A stretch of 64,000 bases of DNA from Silicimonas sp. (GCA_025800205.1 JAOXSD010000113.1:1-64000); one strand, 5' to 3'; numbered from the stretch's first letter, positions 37,564-48,234 are shown. Program-made: numbers and translations. Notes: a model not told the origin generated them from the sequence alone.

Positions 37564-39822
37564 TCACCCCTTGCGTTTGCGGACAACCTTGCGCTTGGTC
37601 TTGGCGGCCTTCTTGCGCGCCTTCATCGCCTTGCGCCGGGTCGGGCCGCGCGCGCCCCGCCCTGCCCCCTTGGGCAGTCCCTTGCCGTCAAGCTCCAGCA
37701 GTTCGAGCATGATCCCGCCGGTCACCGGGGTGACTTCAGACAGACGCACCAGCACCCGTTGGCCGACGGTGATCTCAAGCCCGGTGTCCGAGCCCATCAA
37801 CGTGTGGCTGTCGCGGTCGTAATGAAAATACTCGCGCCCGATCTCGCGGATCGGGATCAGACCGTCGGCGCCGGTATCATCGAGCTGCACGAAGGCGCCG
37901 AAGCGCTGGATGCCGGAGATGCGCCCGCCGATCTCGGTGCCGACCCGGTCCGAGAGATAGGCGGCGAGATAGCGGTCGGTGGTGTCGCGTTCGGCCTCCA
38001 TCGAGCGGCGCTCGGTGACCGAGATCTGTTCGCCGGTCTGGCGCAGCCGTTCGATTTCGGCCTCCGTCAACCCGTCCTGCCCCCAGCCATGGGCGCGGAT
38101 CAGGGCGCGGTGGACGACAAGGTCCGCATAGCGGCGGATCGGCGAGGTGAAATGGGCGTAAGCCTTGAGCGCGAGGCCGAAATGGCCGAAATTCTCGGGC
38201 GCGTAATAGGCTTGCGTCATCGAGCGCAGCACCGCCATGTTGATGATCGCGGCGTCGTCATGGTCGGCCACGTCCCCCAGCAGGCGGTTGAGATGGGCGG
38301 TTTTCAGCACCTGCCCCTTGGCCAGCGTCAGGCCCGAGGCCTGGGCGGTTTCGCGCAGCGCATCGAGTTTTTCGCGGGCCGGTTCCTCGTGATCGCGGAA
38401 CAGCAGCGGGACTTTCTTGGCGATCAGCGCTTCGGCGGCGGCCACATTGGCCAGCACCATGAATTCCTCGATCAGCTTGTGGGCGTCGAGCCGGTCCTTG
38501 TAGGCGACCGAACGCACCTCGCCCTGATCATCGAGAATGACCTGGCGTTCGGGGAGGTCGAGTTCCAGCGGCTGGCGGCGGGCGCGGGCTTTCAAAAGCG
38601 CGCCATAGGCAGCGTAGAGCGGGCGCAGCACGCTGTCCATCAGCGGGGCGCATTTGTCGTTTACATCGCCATCGATTGCGGCCTGCACTTCCTCGTAATG
38701 GAGCGAGGCGGCAGAGCGCATCAGGGCGCGGTGGAAGCTGTGCCCGATCAATTCGCCGCCCGCGTCGATCACCATGCGGGCGGTGATGCAGGGGCGTTCG
38801 ACCCCTTCATGGAGCGAGCAGAGGTCGCCCGACAGGCGGTCGGGCAGCATGGGCACGACGCGGTCGGGGAAATAGGTGGAATTGCCGCGCGCCCAGGCCT
38901 CAACGTCGAGGGCGGAGCCGGGGGTGACGTAGTGGGCCACATCGGCGATGGCGACCCAGAGCACGTGGCCGCCCTGGTTTTTGGGATCGGGATCGGCTTC
39001 AGCCCAGACGGCGTCGTCATGGTCGCGGGCGTCAGAGGGGTCGATGGTCACCAGCGGCAGGTCGCGGAAGTCTTCGCGTTTGCCGAGCGCGGCGGGTTTG
39101 GCAGCGTCGGCCTCGGCGATGGCTGCATCGGGGAAATCGTCGCGCAGCCCGTGCTGGTGGATCGCGATCAGCGAGACGGCGGGGGGCTGCGACGGGTCAC
39201 CGAGGCGGGTGACAATGCGCGCGCGCGGCAGGCCCATGCGGCCCTTGGGGCCGGATTGTTCGGCCTCGACCAGCTCGCCATCTTTCGCGCCATGGGTCGC
39301 GCCCTGGGGGACCAGCCATTCGCGGGCCGCCCCCTTGTCGATCGGCAGAATGCGCCCGCCCTCGGCGGTTTTTCTGAACACGCCCAGCACCTTACGCGGA
39401 TTGGTGCCGATCCGGCGGATCAACCGGCCTTCGTAGCCGTGCGCCTCGTCCTTGACCTTTTGCAGCCGCGCCAGAATGCGGTCACCGGGGCCGAGGGCCG
39501 GATCGGCGGCCTTGAGGACCAACAGCACCAGCGGCTCCGGTCCCTCGCCCTGCCATTCCATCGGGCGGGCATAGAGATCGCCATCGGTGCCCGGTTCCGA
39601 GACCAGCAGGACCGAAACCGGCGGCAGGCTTTCGGGGTCGCGATAGGTCTTGCGGCATTTTTCCAGATGGCCCTCTTCCTGCAACTCCTTGAGCATCCGC
39701 TTGAGGTCGATCTTGGCATTGCCCTTGATCCCGAAGGCCTTGGCAATGTCGCGTTTCGAGGTGAGCGAAGGGTTTTCGCTGATCCAGTCGAGGATCTCGG
39801 ATTTGGAGGGCATTTTGGCCAT
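37564..39822 (-). CDS. rnr: Ribonuclease R
   Basis: 752 aa; PLVTIDPSDARDHDDAVWAE, YAHFTSPIRRYADLVVHRAL, S1 domain and basic C-terminus. Confidence 0.94.
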   Translation of the reverse strand: MAKMPSKSEILDWISENPSLTSKRDIAKAFGIKGNAKIDLKRMLKELQEEGHLEKCRKTYRDPESLPPVSVLLVSEPGTDGDLYARPMEWQGEGPEPLVLLVLKAADPALGPGDRILARLQKVKDEAHGYEGRLIRRIGTNPRKVLGVFRKTAEGGRILPIDKGAAREWLVPQGATHGAKDGELVEAEQSGPKGRMGLPRARIVTRLGDPSQPPAVSLIAIHQHGLRDDFPDAAIAEADAAKPAALGKREDFRDLPLVTIDPSDARDHDDAVWAEADPDPKNQGGHVLWVAIADVAHYVTPGSALDVEAWARGNSTYFPDRVVPMLPDRLSGDLCSLHEGVERPCITARMVIDAGGELIGHSFHRALMRSAASLHYEEVQAAIDGDVNDKCAPLMDSVLRPLYAAYGALLKARARRQPLELDLPERQVILDDQGEVRSVAYKDRLDAHKLIEEFMVLANVAAAEALIAKKVPLLFRDHEEPAREKLDALRETAQASGLTLAKGQVLKTAHLNRLLGDVADHDDAAIINMAVLRSMTQAYYAPENFGHFGLALKAYAHFTSPIRRYADLVVHRALIRAHGWGQDGLTEAEIERLRQTGEQISVTERRSMEAERDTTDRYLAAYLSDRVGTEIGGRISGIQRFGAFVQLDDTGADGLIPIREIGREYFHYDRDSHTLMGSDTGLEITVGQRVLVRLSEVTPVTGGIMLELLELDGKGLPKGAGRGARGPTRRKAMKARKKAAKTKRKVVRKRKG

Positions 39823-39916
39823 GTTTTGCCCCGTATCACGGGGGCGGCGCAAGGTCACGCGGGGAATGCGCGCGGCGCGCGCGCCTCCGGCGGGCGTATT
39901 TGGCGAAAGGGTGATG

Positions 39917-40480
39917 TCAGAGGTCGGCGGCCGTGTCCACGTCGCGGAGCATGTCGATCATGGTGGTCGGGCCGGGCAATGTTGGGAGCGTGTCGGCCCG
40001 TGTTTCCGGGTGGGACCAGCGGACATTCTCAAAAAGGGTCCGGGGCGCGCGCCCGGGGTGTTTGAGGCCGACGAGCCAGTAGCCGCCATCGGGCGCGGGG
40101 CCGATGACGGAAGCGGCCTGGCCGAGGGCGCGGAAGCCGCGGGCAATGTGGTGTCTGCGGATGCCGGGAATGTCGGAACCGATCAGGAGGCTGGGGCCCG
40201 GGGTCGCCGCAAGCGCGCGTTTCATCCGCTGGCCCAGATCGCCCCCGCCCTGCGCGAGGCGCGGCAGATCGGCGGGCCAGAGCGGTTTTCGCAGGCTCGT
40301 GTCGGGGGCGACGGCCAGCAGGATCTGCCAGCGCGGATCGCGCAGATTGCGCAGGCTGCGGGCGACCTGGTGCCGGTACCACCAGGCAGCATTGGTCAGG
40401 CCGATGTCAGCCCCGAGGCGGGTTTTCACCCGGCCCGCCCGCGGCTCCTTGACCATGAGGATGAGGGTCGGCTGTCTCAC
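39917..40480 (-). CDS. DUF2064 / TIGR04282-like glycosyltransferase-fold protein
   Basis: 187 aa; LILMVKEPRAGRVKTRL, LLIGSDIPGI, GPAPDGGYWLVGL. Confidence 0.82.
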   Translation of the reverse strand: MRQPTLILMVKEPRAGRVKTRLGADIGLTNAAWWYRHQVARSLRNLRDPRWQILLAVAPDTSLRKPLWPADLPRLAQGGGDLGQRMKRALAATPGPSLLIGSDIPGIRRHHIARGFRALGQAASVIGPAPDGGYWLVGLKHPGRAPRTLFENVRWSHPETRADTLPTLPGPTTMIDMLRDVDTAADL

Positions 40481-40893
40481 AGCGTCCGCAGCATGTCGCG
40501 GTGGGGGATGTTCGCGTCGAGATATTCCGGGCCTTCAGCGGCAAACCCGAGAGCTTCGTAGAACCCGATGGCATGGGTCTGGGCGCCGAGCTTGGCAGTC
40601 TCAAGTCCCATCGCCTTGATTTCCACAAGACAGGCTTCGATCAGCGCCTTGCCGATCCCGGTGCCCCGCTCGCTGGCCAACACCGCGACACGGCCGATCT
40701 TGCCGGTGGTGCCAACGGTCAGGATGCGAGCGGTGCCCACGGGCTGCTCACCGGCAAAGGCGATCAGGTGGACCGCCTCGCCATCGCGCCCGTCGCGTTC
40801 TTCTTCCTCGGACACGCCCTGCTCGGCGATAAAGACCCGGGCGCGAATGTCCAGCACCGCCGCCATATCTTCGGGCCCGGCCACGCGGATCAT
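40477..40893 (-). CDS. GNAT-family N-acetyltransferase
   Basis: 138 aa; [43 protein letters not shown] overlaps on both sides. Confidence 0.87.
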   Translation of the reverse strand: MIRVAGPEDMAAVLDIRARVFIAEQGVSEEEERDGRDGEAVHLIAFAGEQPVGTARILTVGTTGKIGRVAVLASERGTGIGKALIEACLVEIKAMGLETAKLGAQTHAIGFYEALGFAAEGPEYLDANIPHRDMLRTL

Positions 40894-42032
40894 GCGAAAT
40901 ATCCCGTCAGGATACGGCGGTAGATGGAGGTGAGTTGCGGGATCTGGCCCATGGCGACCCGTTCGTCCACCTGATGCATGGATTTGCCCACAAGGCCGAA
41001 TTCCACCACCGGGCAATGGGCGCGGATGAAGCGCGCATCCGACGTGCCGCCCGAGGTGGAAAGCGCAGGCGCGACGCCGGTTTCGGCTTCGACGGCTTCG
41101 GAGATGAGATCCGAGAGCGGGCCCGGCGGGGTCAGGAAGGCTTCGCCCGAGACCTGGGTTTTCATGGTGATGTCGATGCCGGTTTCCTCCGCCACCTTGC
41201 GCGCCTCATCCTCCAGCCAGTCGGTCAGGCTGGCCGAGCTGTGCACATCGTTGAAACGAATATTGACCGTGGCGCGGCAACTGGCCGGGATCACGTTATT
41301 GGCCGGGTTTCCGGTGTCGATCGTGGTCACCGCCAGGGTCGAGGGATCGAACTGATCGGTGCCCTGATCAAGCGGGTGGCTCGCGAGCCGGTCCATCAGC
41401 CGCGCCAGGGCGGGCACCGGGTTTTTCGCCCGGTGCGGATAGGCCGAATGGCCCTGCACGCCGGTCGCCGTGAAATAGGCGGTCATCGAGCCGCGACGGC
41501 CGATCTTCATCATCTCGCCCATCACATCGGGGCAAGTGGGTTCGCCCACAAGGCAGGCGGTCATCGCCTCACCATTGGCCGCCATCCAGTCGAGGATGGC
41601 GGCGGTGCCGTCGGTCGCATCGCCTTCCTCGTCGCCGGTGATGGTGATCAGGATCGCGCCCTCGGGCGGAGCCTCCTGCACCAGGGCGATGGCGGCGGCG
41701 ACGAAAGCGGCGACGCCCGATTTCATGTCCACCGCGCCGCGCCCGTAAAGCCAGTCGCCGTCGGTCTCGGCCCCGAAAGGATCGAACGACCAGTCCGACA
41801 CATCGCCCGGCGGCACCACATCGGTATGGCCGTTGAAGCCGAAGGTCCGTGCCGCGCCCTTGTCGCCCCAGCGGGCGACGAGATTGGCAATGCCGCCCCG
41901 GTCGGCGCGGAAACAGGTGAACCCGGCGGCGGTCAGATGCTCTTCCAACAGGCGGATTGCGCCGCCCTCTTCCGGGGTAACCGAGGCGCAGCGGATCAGC
42001 GAACGGGTCAATTCGATGGGATCAATGCTCAT
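40890..42032 (-). CDS. dapE: Succinyl-diaminopimelate desuccinylase
   Basis: 380 aa; [50 protein letters not shown]. Confidence 0.95.
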   Translation of the reverse strand: MSIDPIELTRSLIRCASVTPEEGGAIRLLEEHLTAAGFTCFRADRGGIANLVARWGDKGAARTFGFNGHTDVVPPGDVSDWSFDPFGAETDGDWLYGRGAVDMKSGVAAFVAAAIALVQEAPPEGAILITITGDEEGDATDGTAAILDWMAANGEAMTACLVGEPTCPDVMGEMMKIGRRGSMTAYFTATGVQGHSAYPHRAKNPVPALARLMDRLASHPLDQGTDQFDPSTLAVTTIDTGNPANNVIPASCRATVNIRFNDVHSSASLTDWLEDEARKVAEETGIDITMKTQVSGEAFLTPPGPLSDLISEAVEAETGVAPALSTSGGTSDARFIRAHCPVVEFGLVGKSMHQVDERVAMGQIPQLTSIYRRILTGYFA

Positions 42033-42275
42033 GGGCCATGGCTAGCGAAAGCGCGGCCCGCCCGCAATCGCAACTGTGGCGTGAGGAGCACCCTTTAACC
42101 CATTGTTTACCAAGCCCTCTATGCGCAAGCCCTTCCCCGGGGCATGATTCGAGCAACAAAAAGCCGAGGCAGGCCCATGATGCGGGACGGGGAAAACCCC
42201 GGTCGCATCCTCCGGATTTTCGCGAGCACACCCCGATCGGGGCGGTGGATCTGTCTCTTTGAACATGAGGCAGGT

Positions 42276-43850
42276 ATGGTTGCTGGGGTCGAGCTAACCT
42301 ACAATCGGAATGCGTCCGCGCAGGCCATGGCGAATGCCATCTTCGGTGATGGGGTAACGGTCAACGATGCACGGTTGAACGCCGATCCGGACCGGGATGC
42401 GTCGGCCATTTTCAGCAATGGCAATGGGATCTCGCCGGGCGTGGTGCCCAGCGACACGGGCGTGATCCTGTCCACCGGCGATGTCCGCGCCTTCACCTCG
42501 ACGGGCTCGCAATCGAACTTCCGCTCCAACACCACCTCCTCCAACAGCGGGCCGAACAATGACCCGCTGTTCAACGCGCTGGCGGGCGGCTCGACTTTTG
42601 ATGCGTCCTATCTGGAGGTGGATTTCACCCCCGATCCGGGGGTGAATTTCATCACCATGGAATTCGTCTTTTCTTCGGAGGAATATCCCGAATACGCGGG
42701 CTCGATCTACAATGACATGGTCGGCGTCTGGATCGACGGCAATGTGGTGCCGCTGGCGGCCGGCACCGGTGTCGCCAGTGTCGGCAACATCAACCAATCG
42801 GGCGGGATCAACCTGTTCAAATCGAACACCGGCGACCAGTTCAACACCGAGATGGACGGGTTCACCGTGTCGATGTCGGTCACCGTTCCGGTGACCCCGG
42901 GGCAGGAAAACACCCTGCGGATCGGTGTCGCTGATGTGGCCGACAGCCAGTATGATTCCAACCTGCTGATCGCTGCAAACAGCGTCCAGGGCACTCTCGT
43001 GGCGGTGGAAGACCGGGTGCTCCTGCGCCCCGGCGACAGCAAGGTGGTGGATGTCCAGGCCAATGACCTGAACCTCACCGGCGGCATTGTGGTGATCACC
43101 CGGATCAACGACATCCCCGTCTCGCCCGGCGACAGCGTCACCCTGAACACCGGCCAGACCATCACGCTCAATGCCGATGGCACGCTCAGCATGGTCGGCA
43201 ACACCGCCTCCGAGGATGTGGCTTTCACCTATGAGGTGGAATCCTCCACCGGTGACACGGCGGTGGGCTTTATCAATGTGGATACGGTGCCCTGCTTTGT
43301 CGCCGGCACGATGATCCGCACCCCGCGCGGCGAACGTCCGGTGGAGAAGCTCAAGGTCGGTCAGCGGGTGATGACGCTCGACAACGGCCCCCAGGTGATC
43401 CGCTGGATCGGGCGGCGCCGGTTGCCGGCCCAGGGGCCGATGGCGCCGATCCGGATCGCGCCGGGGGTGCTGGGCGCGACCCGCGCGCTCCATGTCTCGC
43501 CCCTGCACCGGCTCCTGTTGCAGAATGAACAGGCCGAGCTGCTCTATGGTTCCTGCGAGATTCTGGCCGCCGCCCGCGATCTGGTGGGCGAACGCGGCAT
43601 CACGCGACGCGAGGGCGGCATGGTGGAGTATTTCCACCTGCTGTTTGACGATCATCAGATGATCTGGTCCGACGGGCTTTTGAGCGAAAGCTTCCTGCCC
43701 GGTCCCCAGACCACCCATTGCTTCGAACCCGAACGCATCGCGGAGATCCGCAGCATCTTTCCCGATCTCGACCCGCGCACCGGCGCGGGCTACGGGCCCG
43801 CCGCCCGGCCTGCATTGAAACGCTACGAGGCGCGGCTGCTGGTGGCCTGA
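42276..43850 (+). CDS. Hint_2-domain protein with N-terminal choice-of-anchor-like region
   Basis: 524 aa from ATG 42276; N-term FDASYLEVDFTPDPGVNFITMEFVFSSEEYPEYAGSIYNDMVGVWIDG; C-term PCFVAGTMIRTPRGERPVEKLKVGQRVMTLDNGPQVIRWIG. Confidence 0.85.
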   Translation: MVAGVELTYNRNASAQAMANAIFGDGVTVNDARLNADPDRDASAIFSNGNGISPGVVPSDTGVILSTGDVRAFTSTGSQSNFRSNTTSSNSGPNNDPLFNALAGGSTFDASYLEVDFTPDPGVNFITMEFVFSSEEYPEYAGSIYNDMVGVWIDGNVVPLAAGTGVASVGNINQSGGINLFKSNTGDQFNTEMDGFTVSMSVTVPVTPGQENTLRIGVADVADSQYDSNLLIAANSVQGTLVAVEDRVLLRPGDSKVVDVQANDLNLTGGIVVITRINDIPVSPGDSVTLNTGQTITLNADGTLSMVGNTASEDVAFTYEVESSTGDTAVGFINVDTVPCFVAGTMIRTPRGERPVEKLKVGQRVMTLDNGPQVIRWIGRRRLPAQGPMAPIRIAPGVLGATRALHVSPLHRLLLQNEQAELLYGSCEILAAARDLVGERGITRREGGMVEYFHLLFDDHQMIWSDGLLSESFLPGPQTTHCFEPERIAEIRSIFPDLDPRTGAGYGPAARPALKRYEARLLVA

Positions 43851-43853
43851 GCC

Positions 43854-44498
43854 TCAGCCCAGATGGAGGGCAGCCACCGCCGCAGGCAGATCCGCGATCC
43901 GTTCGACCACGGCGCGCGCGGTGCCCCATTCGGCCTCCGCCCCATAGCCCCAGCGGGCCGCGAGGCTCGCCATGCCCACCTCGGCGGCCGCCGCAATGTC
44001 ATGATGCCGGTCGCCCACCATGACCGAGCTTTCCGGATCTTCCCCGGTCACCTTGATCGCATGGGCCAGAAGATCGCCCTTCCAGTTGAACGTGCCATCG
44101 AGCTCGGGGCCGAATTCCCGTGCCATGAAGGGCGCAATGCCGAAATGGGCGGTGATCTTGGTGGCATAGGCATGGGGTTTGGCGGTCATCAGATAGAGCC
44201 GCGCGCCCTGGTCCTGAAGCGCGGCCAGCACCTCCAGCGTGCCGGGATAAAGCTCCGCCTCATACATGCCGCCCGCAGTATAATGGGCCCGGTAGGCGGC
44301 GATGGCGGCCTCGACCTCGGCCTCCGAAAGACCAAGCTGCGGGAAACTGTCCGCGAAAGGCGGGCCGATCATCCACATCAGATCGGTTTCGGCCAGCTCC
44401 GGCCGGTCGATCTCGCGCAGCCCGTGGCGGATCGAGGCCAGAATGCCCAGGTGGGATTTCATCAGCGTGCCGTCGAGATCGAGAAACACCGCGCTCAT
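43854..44498 (-). CDS. HAD-superfamily hydrolase (phosphoglycolate phosphatase-like)
   Basis: 214 aa; MSAVFLDLDGTLMKS, VMVGDRHHDIAAAAEVGM. Confidence 0.87.
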   Translation of the reverse strand: MSAVFLDLDGTLMKSHLGILASIRHGLREIDRPELAETDLMWMIGPPFADSFPQLGLSEAEVEAAIAAYRAHYTAGGMYEAELYPGTLEVLAALQDQGARLYLMTAKPHAYATKITAHFGIAPFMAREFGPELDGTFNWKGDLLAHAIKVTGEDPESSVMVGDRHHDIAAAAEVGMASLAARWGYGAEAEWGTARAVVERIADLPAAVAALHLG

Positions 44499-44830
44499 GT
44501 CTCGTCCCTCAGCACCGAAGTTTCAGCGACAATCACCGCGTTTTCCTCAAGCGCCCGCGCCATCAATTCGCGATCGTCCTCGCCGATTTCATGGCCTTCC
44601 GCCTCGCGTTCGGCCAGGGTGCCGTAGCTGGTGACATCGAGCGGGTTCAGATCGGCGCTTTTCAGGATCGCCACGGTTTCGCGCACCGCCTCGGCCTCTT
44701 CACGCCCAGCCGAATAGCACAGAAGTGCTGCCCCGGTGGCGCCCTCGGGCAGGCCATCTCCGGGGCCGCGCCCCACCTCCACCAGCAGGGTGTAGACCTG
44801 CGGGGTCTTCTTCTTTTTCCGCTCCGCCAT
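44495..44830 (-). CDS. Conserved hypothetical protein
   Basis: 111 aa; ATGA overlap with the downstream HAD gene. Confidence 0.55.
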   Translation of the reverse strand: MAERKKKKTPQVYTLLVEVGRGPGDGLPEGATGAALLCYSAGREEAEAVRETVAILKSADLNPLDVTSYGTLAEREAEGHEIGEDDRELMARALEENAVIVAETSVLRDET

Positions 44831-44871
44831 GTCCCGGGCCTAGGAGGTTCGGCCGCGATTGTCCATGGGGC

Positions 44872-45540
44872 TCAGGGCCAGGGCAGGAGCGGCGCGCAGC
44901 TGGGCATTTCGGGCGCCATCGACAGCGGGCGTTCATAGAGATAGCGGAACCCGGCCAGGGTGACGGGCGACATGGGTTTGCCCCAGGTTTCGCGCCAGAG
45001 CCGTCCGGCATCCTCCGGGCTGCCATGGGTCTTGATCGCCAGACGCAGATCGGTCGGATCGTCGTCGTCCATCGCCTCAAGGATCGTTTTGCGCGACAGG
45101 CTCAGGCAATCCTCCATCCCCGGCCCGCCTTCGAGCCACACCGGCCCGGCCTGTTCCATGACGCAGAACCCGGTCATGATCGCCGCCCGCACCGGCGGAT
45201 CGGCCAGCCGGTAATGGGCTGAAAACGCGTCCCAATTCCAGAACAGATCATCATCGCCCGGACCGCCCGACAGGCGGTTGATCACCAAAAGCGCGGTGGC
45301 GGCGGTGAAGGCGTGAAAATCGTCATCCGGCAGGGAGGCCGTCAACAGAAGTTGCGAGGACAGCCGCTCCGCATCGGGACCGGTCAGGATCCCGCCGGAA
45401 GCGATGATCCCGCCGATCGCCGCACGGTCGGCCTGGGTCCGTCCCAGGCGCGACACGGCTTCGGGCTGCGCGTTCAGGACGTTGATCAGGTCGCGCAGGG
45501 CCTGACGTCTGCGGAAGACATCCGCGGTACTGGTAAACAT
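44872..45540 (-). CDS. Hypothetical protein
   Basis: 222 aa from MFTSTADVFRRRQALRDLINVL. Confidence 0.5.
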   Translation of the reverse strand: MFTSTADVFRRRQALRDLINVLNAQPEAVSRLGRTQADRAAIGGIIASGGILTGPDAERLSSQLLLTASLPDDDFHAFTAATALLVINRLSGGPGDDDLFWNWDAFSAHYRLADPPVRAAIMTGFCVMEQAGPVWLEGGPGMEDCLSLSRKTILEAMDDDDPTDLRLAIKTHGSPEDAGRLWRETWGKPMSPVTLAGFRYLYERPLSMAPEMPSCAPLLPWP

Positions 45541-45620
45541 GACTAAAAGTATTGCTAAAAAATTCTGGCAATACGGAGTCAATTCGGCGGCAGCACCGCG
45601 TTAAGAGGGAGAAAGGTTAA

Positions 45621-45651
45621 CGCGGGATCAGGGGCACGCCCGGATCCCGCG
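45621..45651 (-). terminator. Hairpin CGCGGGATC-N13-GATCCCGCG downstream of dapD
   Basis: 9-bp perfect stem beginning about 11 bp after the dapD stop (minus strand), followed by a pyrimidine-rich tract. Confidence 0.6.
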
Positions 45652-45661
45652 CGGTCCCGTC

Positions 45662-46489
45662 TCAGTCCCGCAGCAGCTCGTTGATGCCGGTCTTGGAGCG
45701 GGTCTTTTCATCGACGCGCTTCACGATCACCGCGCAATAGAGGCTGACGTTGTTCTTCGAGGGCATCGAGCCTGCGACCACCACCGAATAGGGCGGCACT
45801 TCGCCATACATGACCTCGCCGGTCTCCCGGTCGACGATCTTGGTGGACTGGCCGATGAAGACGCCCATGCCGAGGACCGAGCCTTCGCGCACGATCACGC
45901 CCTCGACCACTTCGGACCGCGCACCGATAAAGCAATTGTCCTCGATGATTGTCGGCCCGGCCTGCATCGGTTCCAGCACGCCGCCAATGCCGACGCCGCC
46001 CGAGAGATGGACGTTCTTGCCGATCTGGGCACAGGACCCGACGGTGGCCCAGGTGTCGACCATGGTGCCTTCATCCACATAGGCGCCCAGGTTCACGAAA
46101 GACGGCATCAAGACCACGCCGGGGGCCACGAAGGCGGATTTGCGCACGACGCAATTGGGCACCGCACGGAAGCCTGCGGCTTTCCACTGGTCGTCACCCC
46201 AACCGGCGAACTTGCTGTCCACCTTGTCCCACCAGCCGCCGCCCTGGGGGCCGCCCGATTGTTGTTCCATGTCCTTCAGGCGGAAGCCCAGAAGCACCGC
46301 CTTTTTGGCCCATTGGTTCACATGCCAGCTGCCATCGTCCTGTTTTTCGGCCACCCGCAGCGTACCGGCGTCAAGCGCATTGAGCGTCGCCTCGATCGCC
46401 TCGCGGGTCTCGCCCGTGGTGGCGGGCGTGATCGTGTCACGGGCCTCCCAGGCGGCTTCGATGGCGGTTTCAAGCTGGGCGTTGGACAT
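45662..46489 (-). CDS. dapD: 2,3,4,5-tetrahydropyridine-2,6-dicarboxylate N-succinyltransferase
   Basis: 275 aa; [63 protein letters not shown]. Confidence 0.96.
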   Translation of the reverse strand: MSNAQLETAIEAAWEARDTITPATTGETREAIEATLNALDAGTLRVAEKQDDGSWHVNQWAKKAVLLGFRLKDMEQQSGGPQGGGWWDKVDSKFAGWGDDQWKAAGFRAVPNCVVRKSAFVAPGVVLMPSFVNLGAYVDEGTMVDTWATVGSCAQIGKNVHLSGGVGIGGVLEPMQAGPTIIEDNCFIGARSEVVEGVIVREGSVLGMGVFIGQSTKIVDRETGEVMYGEVPPYSVVVAGSMPSKNNVSLYCAVIVKRVDEKTRSKTGINELLRD

Positions 46490-46509
46490 GGTTTCCCCCT
46501 GATCTGGTT

Positions 46510-46600
46510 CCGTCGCGAAATAGCGCGTGGCAGCCTGGCACGCAAGCGACGGCGCGATGTCTTGAAAAGACATCGGTCAGGAAACTTTTCAAGTTTCCTG
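46510..46600 (-). ncRNA. Triple-hairpin structured region in the dapD 5' leader (candidate cis-regulatory RNA)
   Basis: CCGTCGC/GCGACGG (46510-46552); GATGTCTT-GAA-AAGACATC (46556-46574); CAGGAAACTT-TTC-AAGTTTCCTG (46578-46600). Confidence 0.45.
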
Positions 46601-46604
46601 CACC

Positions 46605-47096
46605 CTACCCCTGCCCCGGCAGCTTCGACGAGATCCGCCCGCCGCCGAGACCGGCCAGGTTGGTGCCGCCCATAAGCCGCATGTGTTCCACCTTGGGGCA
46701 GCGATCCTCGACCACCAGCACACCGGCCGCGCGCGCCTTGGCCGCCGCCTCCGCATGGCGGACGTTGAACTGCATCCAGATGCATTTCAGCCCCGGCAGG
46801 CATTCCAGCGCCTCGTCGACCACCTCGGGCACGGCCTCGGACCGACGAAAGATGTCGACCATGTCGACCTGGGTGCCCGCCGGGATATCGGCAAGGCTTG
46901 CCAGCACCGGCTCGCCCAGAAGCGTCTGACCCGCCTGCACGGGATTGATCGGAATCACCCGCCGCCCCCGGCTGCTCATATAGGTGGCGACAAACATCGA
47001 GGGGCGCACCGGGTTGGTGGAGGCGCCGACCATGGCGATGGTCTTGGTGCCTTCAAGGATCCGCCGCAGAGTGGCGTCGTCGGTTTCATCCACCAT
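46605..47096 (-). CDS. CoA-binding domain protein (YccU-like)
   Basis: 163 aa; IAMVGASTNPVRPSMFVATYMSSRGRRVIPINP. Confidence 0.87.
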   Translation of the reverse strand: MVDETDDATLRRILEGTKTIAMVGASTNPVRPSMFVATYMSSRGRRVIPINPVQAGQTLLGEPVLASLADIPAGTQVDMVDIFRRSEAVPEVVDEALECLPGLKCIWMQFNVRHAEAAAKARAAGVLVVEDRCPKVEHMRLMGGTNLAGLGGGRISSKLPGQG

Positions 47097-47097
47097 G

Positions 47098-48087
47098 TCA
47101 GGCGCCTCCGTGCAACAAACCGCGCACCGGGCGCTCCACCCCGGTGACCAGCCCGTCCCAGTTTTTCACCGGACGGTTCAGCATCGGATGGCCGGGCTCG
47201 ATCACCCCCAGCCGCGCCAGAAGGGCGGCAATGGCCACTTCGGCACCCCGGGTTGCGCCATCTTCGATCTTCAGCGCAATACCGAGCTTCATCCGGGGCA
47301 AAATCGCCACGAACACCCCTTCCGCACCGGTTTTCACCGCCGCCGCCCCGCCTGCGGCCTGCATCAGGGCGGCACAGGCCCGCCCCTTGCCGCTGACCAG
47401 CTCGGGATGGGCAATCATTGCGTCGCGGAGTGCGGCCATGGCGCCATCACGGGGGCCCGAAGCCGCGCCTGCTATGGCAAATCGGGCCATGGCGCGGGCC
47501 AGCCCCGTCACGCTGACAGCAAAATTCGGCGCCGAACAACCGTCGATTCCGTAGCCGGGGCTGGTCTCGCCACAACTGTCCTCAAAGGCGCCGCGCACCG
47601 CCTGCTGCACCGGATTGCCGGTCTCCACATAATCGAGCCCCGCCCCAAGATGCTGCGCCAGCGTCAGGAATCCCGCATGTTTGCCGGAACAATTGTTATG
47701 GAGTCGCGTGGGCGCTTCGCCCGCCCGGATCATCCCCTGACGCAGGTCACGATCGCGCGAGGCCTGGGGGCCGCAGATCAGCGCCTCTTCCGTCAGGCCC
47801 AGATCATTGAGCCAGGCCGACACCCGCGCCACATGGCGGGTTTCGCCCGAATGGGAGGCACAGGCCAGCGCCAGCTGTTCCGGGGTGAGATGCGCCCCCG
47901 CCCCGCTTTCCAGCAAAGGCAGGGCCTGCAGCATCTTGGCCGAAGAGCGCGGCAGGATCACCAGATCGGGATCGCCCCAGGCCTCCACCACCTCGCCGGC
48001 CCCGTTGGCAATGACCGCATGGCCGCGATGGCGCGATTCCACGAAAGGACCACGGGTGATTTCCACAAGGGGCGCAGGTGCCGGCAA
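47098..48087 (-). CDS. L-asparaginase II family protein
   Basis: 329 aa; LVEITRGPFVESRHRGHAVI, NNCSGKHAGFLTLA, GIDGCSAPNFA. Confidence 0.88.
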   Translation of the reverse strand: MPAPAPLVEITRGPFVESRHRGHAVIANGAGEVVEAWGDPDLVILPRSSAKMLQALPLLESGAGAHLTPEQLALACASHSGETRHVARVSAWLNDLGLTEEALICGPQASRDRDLRQGMIRAGEAPTRLHNNCSGKHAGFLTLAQHLGAGLDYVETGNPVQQAVRGAFEDSCGETSPGYGIDGCSAPNFAVSVTGLARAMARFAIAGAASGPRDGAMAALRDAMIAHPELVSGKGRACAALMQAAGGAAAVKTGAEGVFVAILPRMKLGIALKIEDGATRGAEVAIAALLARLGVIEPGHPMLNRPVKNWDGLVTGVERPVRGLLHGGA

Positions 48088-48234
48088 AGTGACCTCCTTG
48101 AGACGCAGCGAATTTCTGCTTGGGGGGTTTCCTCTCCCGCCCGAGATACGGTATTAAAGCACCAAAGGACAGGGGCCGTCCGCGCAGACGCGCGACGCAG
48201 AGGACACCCACCCGCACAGAGCAGAGGCATCAAC

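Noticed and set aside
42144-42275. N-terminal extension of the Hint protein from ATG 42144
   Set aside because: Region holds hairpin and palindrome and a charged, non-homologous sequence; ATG 42276 (MVAGVELTYNRNAS) is a more plausible start
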